Source: Hofstenia miamia
Taxonomy: Eukaryota > Xenacoelomorpha > Acoela
Assembly: GCA_004352715.1 (NCBI GenBank)
Contig: SCFE01000067.1
Location: forward strand, 1,699,820-1,763,819
Direction of reading: 5' to 3'
DNA: 64,000 nt
The number at the start of each line of letters is the position of its first letter. Within the stretch, counting starts at the first letter, position 1. A program made the translations under genes and the position numbers. Shown here one piece after another: positions 11,474 through 20,293 of the stretch. The notes beneath the pieces are model-generated. The model was not told the DNA's origin. It made no database searches and saw only the letters and a list, made by a program, of their open reading frames with translations.

Positions 11474-11889
11474 TGTAGAATCAGTGGCTGGGGACTATAA
11501 TGGAATTACCAAAAAGAAACTAGTTGACTCTGCAAGAAGGTTACAATTGAAGCCCACATAGAGCAGCCACGATTCCAAAAAAATAAATAACAAGAGATTG
11601 TAATAACTGCTAGCATCAGTAATTCATCCACTGTACCTTGTAACCAGGATGACCAATTCATATGGCGTCCAGCCAGAGTGCTACCTGAAGGGAAAGGATT
11701 AGGGGGTGCGGTGCTTACTTGTCTCAACATTTAATTTCTACCTCAATGCAAAATAGGAGTCTCGAAGTGGTTTTTATCTCTCAGCTAACTATTGATTAGC
11801 GAATAGTTGCTGCACATTCGTGTTCACAAATTGCATAATTTAATCTCTGTGTCAGTTGTTATAAGTGCAGGTATGACAAGAATGAAAGG

Positions 11890-11895
11890 TTTATT
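11890..11895 (-). terminator. Polyadenylation signal of the LTR
   Basis: AATAAA on the minus strand, about 240 bases downstream of the TATA box within LTR 3. The block that contains it is missing from LTR 2. Confidence 0.45.
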
Positions 11896-12130
11896 AGTTC
11901 CCTATGCCTAGTTGGAACCTAATACGTACCCTGATTTAGGCTGCAAACCATCCAGAGTTACGCATCACACTGGTGCCAGGTTAGCAGGACTCCCAAATAG
12001 TCGTCATGACTTAAGCAATCTTTATATTAAAGATAATTCGAGTAATCAAATGAAAGGTAAACATCAGAGAAAAAGAACACGTTTCAGTTTAAGCAAAACT
12101 TGATTCTAGTTGCTGCTACAATCGTTCCCT

Positions 12131-12138
12131 ATTTATAC
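12131..12138 (-). promoter_or_regulatory. TATA box of the LTR promoter
   Basis: TATAAAT on the minus strand, followed by AGGGAACGATTG. The same box is kept in LTR 1 (near 222) and LTR 2 (near 2985) although surrounding bases differ, which supports a functional role in element transcription. Confidence 0.6.
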
Positions 12139-12368
12139 AAAACGTTAATCATTACCTGCTAATTGTTTACAATTTCAAATCACGCGATCATTCCCTCGCA
12201 AATTCAAGTGAGCAAGCAAAATAAAACGTCATATAACATTGAGGGGAGAATGTAACTGCAATGAAGCTTAACCTCGAAATGACGAGGTGACATAGGAAAT
12301 ACAAAGTTACAATTTAGAAATTAATAAAATTCCAGAGAAATATTTAAATGTCCCCGAGTGACTCTACA

Positions 12369-12396
12369 ATATATATATATATATATATATCAAAAN
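12369..12396. repeat. AT microsatellite ending in a single-N join
   Basis: About 22 bases of alternating AT at the right flank of LTR 3, followed by CAAAA and a lone N at 12396. The N marks an unresolved join, so the order of the retrotransposon relative to the next block is less certain. Confidence 0.8.
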
Positions 12397-12995
12397 TACA
12401 ATAAGATTCGAAATTTAAAATCGGGCCTGGATTTCTTTTAATACCGTATACAGCTAATAAGATGTAACATATAATAGTTATTATTAATTTCTTTTTAATG
12501 CTGATAAGAATGAAAGCATGATTGATAGAAACAAAATTTTTACTTTTACTATGAATAGATGACTTATAAACATGAAAATAGAAGGGCGTTGGCAAAAGTA
12601 AATTGGTTTCGCAAACTTTAAGAGTAGAAATGAGATATATAATGGCAAATAAAGAGATTTTTGTTGTGAAAATATATCTGAATTTAGGATTATTGTAAGT
12701 TGTCCGTAGCCTGGGCGTTTGGAAACAAATATATAGTAATTCAAAAGACATAGTTAACATATAAGAAGTTTCTTAACTACTGGATTCGATCACGTGCGGT
12801 GTTAATTGATGTTAGGGGTGGTTTGGCGGCGACTTCTGAGTAAGTGCGATGATGAGGTACTGCGGTGGCCCGTCGTGTGAAAAGCGGCTGATTTAGCGCT
12901 GATTGATTACGATTGTGATATTGGGGCGGCATGCTGTGCTTAATTGCCTGGTAACGTCGCGTGTGGTTAACTAAGTGCGGTTCTTCAAAGCAGGA
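12397..12995 (-). pseudogene. 5' part of a LINE, degenerate 2A-like NPGP motif
   Basis: A minus-strand open stretch of about 120 codons (start 12760) ends at the N join. Near its end is a hydrophobic run followed by YGIKRNPGP (NPGP at 12422-12433). Non-LTR elements of the CR1/L2 kind often carry hydrophobic-GDxExNPGP sequences near the start of ORF2 that act as 2A ribosome-skipping peptides. Here the conserved aspartate and glutamate before NPGP are not present. The GC-rich stretch 12785-12990, unusual for this region, would be the 5' untranslated part. No RT or endonuclease follows because the join cuts it. LINE origin is an inference from this motif. Confidence 0.45.
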
Positions 12996-13329
12996 CTTGA
13001 TATAATATGATCTTTAAATAGTAAACTAAGTAACTCCTGAATATCTAAAACATGAAGTTACAAAATTTAGTATTTTTACCATTACAATTTTGAGTGATTG
13101 TTTGAATTGTATTGGATTGAGTGAATTAAATCCAGATTTTTGGTTTTAATTCACAGTTTATGCTTTAAAGGTTGACAGTTTAATTCAATTTGATTTGTCT
13201 TATCATTGGATTTGGCATCATAAGCTATTCATGTATCATCTGCATTTTGGATAATATTGCAATAGCTAAAATCAATAAATATTTAAAAGAAATGAACTAA
13301 AAATTATTCTCTGTGGTATTATATTTTTA

Positions 13330-14617
13330 CTGTACCAATATATAAGAAAGGAAGAAAAGATCTTGCAGAAAATTACCGATCAATTTCACTATTAACAGTA
13401 AAAATTATTGTTAAACCAAATTATATGTGGAACAAAATGAATTAATATCAAAACATCAGTTTGGATTTCAAAAAGATACCTCTACAAATGATGCCTTACT
13501 TTATGCTGTTGAAGACTGGAAGTCAACATTTGATAGGAATGAAAAATATATATAGCATCATTAGATATGTCAAAGGCATTTAATTCAATAAACCATTCTA
13601 TTTTATTGGAAAAGTTAAAGCAGATTTATAATTTTAGTGATTCTTTAATAGAATTATTAAATAGTTATTTGAGTAATAGATATCAGAATGTGAAACTCAA
13701 AGAAGAAATATCAAATTCATTAGAGATAACCCATGGAGTACCAAAAGGTTCAGTACTGGGACGATTGCTATTTAAGTTATATGTAAAGGACATGGATCAG
13801 CACATTAATAGTAATCATGTACAATTTGCAGATGATACTCTCATTTATTGTAATGATATTTTAACTTTAAAAGAAAATGTCGAAAAATTGCAATCATTCT
13901 TTAATAACAATTCGCTGAAACTAAATATTGAAAAACTATGTTTATGGTAATTAAGAATAGAAGAAATGAATCAACATTAGAATGTACTAAGATGTGTAAT
14001 AACATCATTCATGAATCACCAAAAATGAAATATTTGGGAGCAGTAATTGATAATAAATTGAATTTTGAAGACAAGGCAAACAACATCATAAAGAAAATGA
14101 CGTATGGTATATAAGATCAATTCAAAAAATTGGAAAGCTTATACCAATAGAATAGAGTGTAATACTCTTTCGATCACTTTTTCTATTTCATTTCTTGTAC
14201 TCACCTTGTTTATTAAAGAACTTAAATAAAAAGCAAAATCGAATTTTCGAGAAAGTGCTTAAATGGGGAATAAACATAATTAGCAACAAAAATATAATAG
14301 AAATAATGTGTAAATCCATCTAAGATCATCAGAAGCTCTTCAAAATATTATATGTTTATCGATATTTTGGAAAAGAAAATCGAACATTTCTAATCATTTA
14401 GATCAAAGAACAATTACATTTGGTAAAGTAAGTATAATAGAAAAGTAATGAAGAACAGATTCCTAAATTATTCAATATCGCTATGGAACAAATTGGATTA
14501 CAGTATAAGAAGTGAAAAAATTATAAAATATTTAAGAAGTTGAAAAACATGATTACACGACAAAATATCAATTATCTGACTAATTATATAATAAGATGTG
14601 CAACTCAAGAACAATAA
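13330..14617 (+). pseudogene. LINE reverse transcriptase fragment, plus strand
   Basis: A non-LTR reverse transcriptase. The open stretch 13567-13950 shows MSKAFNSINHSILLEKL (first catalytic region), GVPKGSVLGRLLF and QFADDTLIY, which holds an intact catalytic FADD. Remains upstream (from about 13340) and downstream (KYLGAVIDNKLNFEDK near 14025-14075, then a Cys-poor tail to about 14610) are in other frames. No endonuclease is present, so the copy is 5' truncated as is usual for LINEs. Its RT is clearly related to the minus-strand LINE at 35.2-38.7 kb, with AFNSI-H-IL--KL--YNF shared. Confidence 0.85.
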
Positions 14618-14776
14618 GTAAAAAATATTTATTAAGTTATATGTAATTTATAAGCTTAACTAAGAAACAAACATTTACTGTCATAAATAAGCTCATATGA
14701 AGAAAGTTGCATTATTTATGTTTTAATAAGTTTGTAAATTTAATGCACGTATATGTACGTGAGAATTTACATATAT

Positions 14777-14805
14777 GTTGTTGTTGTTGTTGTTGTTGTT
14801 GTTGT
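14777..14805. repeat. (GTT)n microsatellite
   Basis: About nine to ten GTT units, ending just before the terminal inverted repeat of the next element, which probably inserted at the TA of the repeat edge. Confidence 0.9.
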
Positions 14806-14806
14806 A

Positions 14807-16161
14807 CCCTGTTTACACGTGACATAAGACAGATCTGTCTCCAATTATCTCAAGACATATGTAGCGTGTAAACACCCAAAACATAAGACATACGAACTCT
14901 CAAGTAGGGTAATTATAAAACAGATGTAGATCAAATAATTTTGATTTTATATTATGTCTTCTGTCACGCTGGCACCATGTAAACACTAAATCATAAGACA
15001 TACATGTTTTTGACTGCAGTTATTTAATTATTATGGAAGCAAAATATAGCAGTAATTTCGACGTATTAAATTAATAAAAAATTATTAATCATATAGTTTT
15101 TAGTATTTTATCCGATTTTCACAATTGAAAATAATACTTTTTCAATTACATATGCATATTTAAACATTACTTGTGCATTTTAGATAAATTTGCTAACAGA
15201 TAAATGATCTATAAATATTTTAAATTAATTTGAAATAACAGAAACATTTGGATGCATGCAACAATGACAAATTAAGCGCAATTACGGAAACACCACTTTA
15301 TACTGTGATAACATGTTGCAAATGGAGAGATTAAATTTCTTTGTTATTGAAGTTATTTATATAATTGAGATGATGAGTGTTGGAAACTATTTTATTGTTT
15401 TTAAATGCTTTGATTTGCTAAAATTTTAACCACAAGGTGTTCATTATTCAAAATGAATGATCGTATGGAATGTAGATGCTGTCTCAAAGAAATCATTTTT
15501 ATGGGATATCGCCTGTCCTGAATATAAAGACAGGGATTTACGAAAGAAGACTTTCTCTGATATTGCGAAAGAACTAGAGATGAAGTGTAAGTTTTAATTA
15601 ATTGTTATGGTATAACAATATCATTTCAATAATCTAATCTATTATAAATTGTTAGCTTGCGCATTAGTTTGTTAATAAATTGTATATTTAATCCAAAAAG
15701 TCTAATTAATAGAAATTTAGATGAAGACACAGTGAATAAAATGGAATAACTTAAGGGGTTATTACACCAAGAAGCTCTAAATTTATCTAAAATGCATAAG
15801 TAATGTTTAAATATGCATATGTAATTGAAAAAGTATTATTTTCAATTGTGAAAATCGGATAAAATACTAAAAACTATATGAAAAATAATTTTTTATTAGT
15901 TTAATACGTCGAAATTACTGCCATTTTGCTTCCATAATAATTAAATAACTGCAGTCAAAAACATGCATGTCTTATGATTTAGTGTTTACACGGTGACAGC
16001 ATGACAGAAGACATACAATAAAATCAAAATTATTTGATCTACATCTGTTTTATAATTACCCTACTTGAGAGTTCGTATGTCCTATGTTTTGGGTGTTTAC
16101 ACGCTACATATGTCTTGAGATAATTGGAGACAGATCTGTCTTATGTCACGTGTAAACAGGG
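14807..16161 (+). mobile_element. DNA transposon with ~385-bp inverted repeats, MADF remnant
   Basis: The ends read CCCTGTTTACACGTGACATA and its inverse, with TA on both sides. The left repeat runs 14807-15191 and the right about 15779-16161; they match almost throughout with a few substitutions and small indels. The 590-bp middle holds one exon-like piece with a MADF-type DNA-binding domain. MADF domains occur in accessory proteins of PIF/Harbinger transposons, so this is probably a deletion derivative of that superfamily. No DDE transposase remains, so it would need an enzyme from elsewhere. Tc1/mariner or another superfamily is possible because only TA is certain as target site. Confidence 0.85.
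15457..15586 (+). pseudogene. MADF-type domain exon inside the transposon
   Basis: From the ATG at 15457 the frame encodes about 43 residues including SFLWDIACPEYKDRDLRKK and FSDIAKELEMK. This matches the start of the MADF fold (a tryptophan, then D/E-Y-x-(D/N)-R-x-x-R-x-x-x-(W/F)-x-x-I-A). The coding piece ends at a GT donor (T|GTAAGT at 15586/15587), after which the second half of the domain would lie in a following exon that is not present in this deleted copy. Confidence 0.6.
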
Positions 16162-16163
16162 TA

Positions 16164-16739
16164 TAAGCTAGTTCAAAAAAATAGATAATCGGGAAACACT
16201 CAAAAAGAAATTTAAAAACGCATTTGCCCCCAAGGTTTGAACAGGATGTACTTTTTACAGTTCAAAGTGTTTGTTCTTGCTAACAATGCCTGTCTGCAGG
16301 AAACCTTTTCAAATAACATTTGAGATTAATACACTTTAGACAATATAATTTTCACAATAGGTTTTTCCAGTAGATAATTAGGAGAATTAATAAACGTGAG
16401 CTCACTTCCAATATTTCTTATCATCAAATCAAATGGAGATTAAAATTTGAAGCCAAAATGTTATAGCAGTCATTTAGATCAAGTTATCTAAAAATTATTG
16501 AGAGTGTATACTGTATACTAAATGCTCCAACCAATTTTAAACACTAAAGAAGATTACGTTTATAAAATAAGTCTGCTTTTACTTTAAAATTTAGATTAAT
16601 GAAAATAGTAACTAGAGGGAATAATTTATAAAATACAGACGAAGTCTTTGTAAATTGAAATGTATTCATAATGCATGTTTTTATTAAGACTAATCAAAAA
16701 AATATTTATTTGCATTAAGGAATATCTTAACGCTTATCT
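16164..16739. other. AT-rich spacer, nothing recognised
   Basis: No open frame of note and no repeat boundary. It lies between the inverted-repeat transposon and a small RT relic. Confidence 0.6.
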
Positions 16740-16744
16740 CTCTC

Positions 16745-16925
16745 TGATGAGATGGATTTTTAGTTAAAAATTGTGGTACACAAGGATTAATTTTGGGACC
16801 TTTGAAAAATCACCCTACATGTAATGTCGTGTATTATGCTGACAATACTGTGTTCCTGAGCTCACATGCGTCGCCTAAAATTGCCATAGAAGTTCTAGAA
16901 GAAAATTGCGCCACTAAAACAACAT
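16745..16925 (+). pseudogene. Short LINE RT relic
   Basis: A plus-strand trace of reverse transcriptase: GTQGLILGPL (the GxPQGxxLGPL motif) around 16770-16805 and, after a deletion, VVYYADNTVFLSS around 16825-16860, the Y-A-D-D region with the second Asp changed to Asn. About 60 residues in total, with the normal spacer between the motifs missing. Confidence 0.6.
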
Positions 16926-16929
16926 ATAT

Positions 16930-18290
16930 TCTGTATATGGAAAGAGTTGAATACAACTGGTTTGTTTTTTGAAGCTTTTTAGAGTTGTAAGCAGTATTTT
17001 ATATTGTAAAAAGCAATTTAAATATAAATAATTATTAGTCTGCTTATTGCCCTTTTAGTTGCGATATTATTTCTTGTATTTCTATTTATCAATTTTAAGT
17101 AGCCGGTCTATCAACAGAAATAGTTTAGTCCAGTTGTTACTCCAATGGATTTAAGTCTCCTGATTCTCTGTAAATGTGATATGGGGAGTATTTCATTGAA
17201 AAAAGTTTCTATGTTGAAGTGTAACTGAAATAGAAATATTTTATACTCTCCATTTCATTAAAATACATTCACAAATAGATGTGGCAATACCTCAGGATTT
17301 CCAAATTTCTTTACGTACTTGGAGAGAGTTGTTCGAAGATGTTGACAAAATTCTTTGTATCCTTAAAACTTGCTAGTAAGTTTGATGTTAACTAACTATT
17401 GGAGCATTTGAGGTTAACATTCGCATACTCGAATGTGTACATTCTATTCGAATACTAGACACCAACACCTTATAACAAAAAGTAAAGTACGCTACCTGTT
17501 TGAATTGTTGAGCTATAACAACGGATGAAAAACAAAAATTGTTCTAAACAGAAGGATTTTAAACAAAATATCTTCACATAATGTATAATAACTTCTTTTG
17601 TGCAACCAAATTCGATTTAGGAATATTTGTCACAGTGTCTTCGACTGAATAGTCTACAGTGAGACATCTAATATCTGTGGCCACTTCCACAATGATATAT
17701 TAAATTGTTACTGCTTAATGAAGGGAAAGGATAACCATACCAAGATATTGTTTGCAAACATACTCCACGATAATGTAATCATTGTTGTTTAAAGTTTCAT
17801 TTTGCATGATTTAGTGTATAGTGAGTGGGATGAAACTGAAATTGGGTCTCCATCTGTCTAAAAATTAACCTCAAAATAGGATTGGAGCAATTGACAAGAC
17901 ATGGGTTTTAGAAATTCCACGAACTTCTATTGCTTCTTCATGTACAGTTAGTCAATTGCTATCGTCCTTGCACCAATTCCTCCAGTAACTACATGTAATT
18001 GACAAACTTCAGTATCGGATAAAATATAATGAACATTTTTCATCATTACAAAAAGTGCGCACAAACCCATACATATGTCTATATCAAAGACTCACAATAT
18101 ATTTTAACAAGCTGCGATTGCGCATTGCTAAAAAATGTGTACAAAAAGGTTTCTTGTTTGAAAGTAACGTTAGTGGAGATATGGTTAATAGTCATAGCTT
18201 ACAATCATGGCTAACTTTGCTTTCTCAAAAGCGCATATGCATTCTAACGGGATATTAATATAAAATGTATATAAAATGTTTTCTTAAACA
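16930..18290. other. AT-rich intergenic DNA
   Basis: Only short chance open frames (for example 61-67 codons near 18029-18258) with no recognisable domain. I see no gene or repeat boundary here. Confidence 0.55.
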
Positions 18291-18296
18291 TTTATT
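18291..18296 (-). terminator. Likely polyadenylation signal of the desaturase gene
   Basis: AATAAA on the minus strand about 175 bases after the desaturase stop codon at 18472-18474. It is the nearest canonical hexamer I found. Confidence 0.45.
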
Positions 18297-18471
18297 TCTA
18301 AAATGAATAAAGATAAAAAACATGAAAAACAAATTATAAATGAGATCTATTCGGATGCTCAAATATAGCCATCGATAAAAAAGAGAATTTATAAATGTAT
18401 GTAACTTCATACACTGATCTAGGCACATTCTAGATAATGAATTAATTGTTCAAAATTTCTAATTCAAGTAT

Positions 18472-19384
18472 TTATGCATCTAGCTTAAATAAATCGCTCA
18501 TTTTCTTTAAATGTACAATAGTTGTAATAAAAATTTTTGAAAAAGACATTTCATCATAGGATACTCCATGCTTTCGACATATAGGCTTAAGTCGATTTGA
18601 GACTTCTCGTAGTCTGTTACGCGGCAATCTTGGAAAGCAATGATGCTCGATATGAAAGTTTAGTCCACCATGAAACCAATCTAGCCATTTTGGGTTGACT
18701 ATATTAATATTTGATTGTATTTGACCGCGATACCATTCTTTCTGAAGTTCTTCTTTTAGGAAAAACGGTTTGCTATAATGGCTGGCTAAGAGTTGTATGT
18801 GCAGTACTCCTACCAAAACGGAAGCAGTGGCATAAAAACCTATTCTTTCTGGCCAAGTAGGAATGATTGAGACTAAAGTACACACCCAGAGTATATGAAA
18901 CCCAAAAGCTAACCACTCATACCATCTACGTTCACCTTTATGGCTATCCAAAAGAATTGCTTGCCTACCAAGACCAACACAAAGTGGAAGAAATGTTAAG
19001 TGTTGAACAGTCACCAGCCATCTCTTAAACCTCGTTGTTCGGAAGAACGGAAAAAGCTTTTCATTTTGAGCCCATACATCTTCTTGCATTTGTGGGTCAA
19101 TAAAATTTGTGTTATAGTCTACTGTAGCAGTTAGGGAATGATGGACTGTATGTTCTTCTCTCCACCAAGATCCGTTAATGCCTAAATATGGTAACGTTAT
19201 CCACTTTTAAAATGTATTAGAACCAAGTGATTTTTTTAACTGATCATTAGAAATCATAATTACAATTTGCAAAATAAACAAATTTAGTTCAATTGTATTT
19301 AGTTATTAAACATTAAAATTTTCATTTGTTTTACTTTAGCTTGCACAGTTGCCATTAGTTCATGATTTTATAATTCAGCCATAA

Positions 19385-19422
<38 letters not shown>

Positions 19423-20251
19423 GNTTAAAATGAAATTAATCGCTTATTTCATAATATTGGCTTTCATTCTTTCTAATTCGATTCAAAGTGGGATCAATTT
19501 ATTTCATGCCCTGATTTTGCATATTTAGACCACCAATTGCTATTAGTAATAACTCACTCATTCAATTTTACAAATTAAAGTACAGCCAACAATAAATAGT
19601 TATACTGTAAGTGCAGCGAAAAATATTTAAAGGCTTACGTTATTGGGATAAGGGTTAGGGTTATGGTCTAATTATCATTAGAATGTTTGAAAACAGCTTC
19701 TTGATCCTTTACATTTGGCCAACATCAAGTCAGTTTCCATATAAATTTATCATTTTTTAATGAATTTTAAATTTTCTTAAATATTTAAAAGAAAATAATA
19801 GGGTTTTAACGATTAAATTATCAAGTTTTGATTAAGACTTTCTTAAATACTGGAGAAGGAAAAAATTGACTAAGTAAAATAATATATACCCCTTTACTCT
19901 TGCTAAATTATCATGTGTGATAAAGAATACTACCGGTTATTCTATCTGCTAATTAGAAAGTGTTCATATTTTAATTACTATATGATGCATTCATTTTTAA
20001 TTGAAATGACGCAAAGGTTAATCCATCAATTTATAAACAACGATGATTCAATCTATTCTACTAAATTAGGAAAGTGATGTATCTCTAAGAGACGAAATAG
20101 AGTGTTTTCTTAATGGAAAATGTATTTAATATTTTAATTTAATTTCTTGAAGAATATCATTGCTAAGAAGTAGAGAAAATTTATGTAAAAAGTCTTAGGT
20201 GAATTGTAACATATCCTAATAAAAAATGCATGTCATACACCTTTGAGAGTG

Positions 20252-20293
<42 letters not shown>

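Larger units (their letters stand above)
2582..12368 (-). mobile_element. Ty3/gypsy-type LTR retrotransposon, inactivated
   Basis: Reading on the minus strand the order is 5' LTR (11474-12368), primer-binding site (11456-11473), leader, gag, protease, reverse transcriptase, RNase H, integrase, an extra unidentified ORF, purine tract (3243 on) and 3' LTR (to 3242). Integrase after RT/RNase H is the Ty3/gypsy (Metaviridae) order. The PBS fits the 3' end of tRNA-Trp, a primer I recall for the CsRn1/Kabuki branch of gypsy elements, but clade placement needs a tree. The coding region carries many stops and frameshifts, and the LTRs have diverged visibly by substitutions and indels, so insertion is not recent. 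The 3' LTR start lies in a gap. Confidence 0.9.
11474..12368 (-). repeat. LTR 3, complete 5' LTR of the main gypsy element
   Basis: Complete LTR of 895 bp. It starts TGTAGAATCAGTGG and ends CGAGTGACTCTACA, giving imperfect inverted ends (TGTAGA / TCTACA). The left edge abuts the primer-binding site and the right edge abuts an AT microsatellite, which may be the insertion target. Read on the minus strand it has a TATA box about 230 bases in and an AATAAA about 240 bases after that, a sensible U3-R-U5 layout. Confidence 0.88.

Noticed and set aside
18029-18258. Overlapping open frames of 61-67 codons downstream of the desaturase
   Set aside because: Two frames overlap, neither has a domain or coding-like composition, and short open frames are expected by chance at this density.
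19645-19665. GGGTTAGGGTTATGG, telomere-like
   Set aside because: Only about two units in ordinary AT-rich intron DNA; not a telomere or telomeric repeat array.
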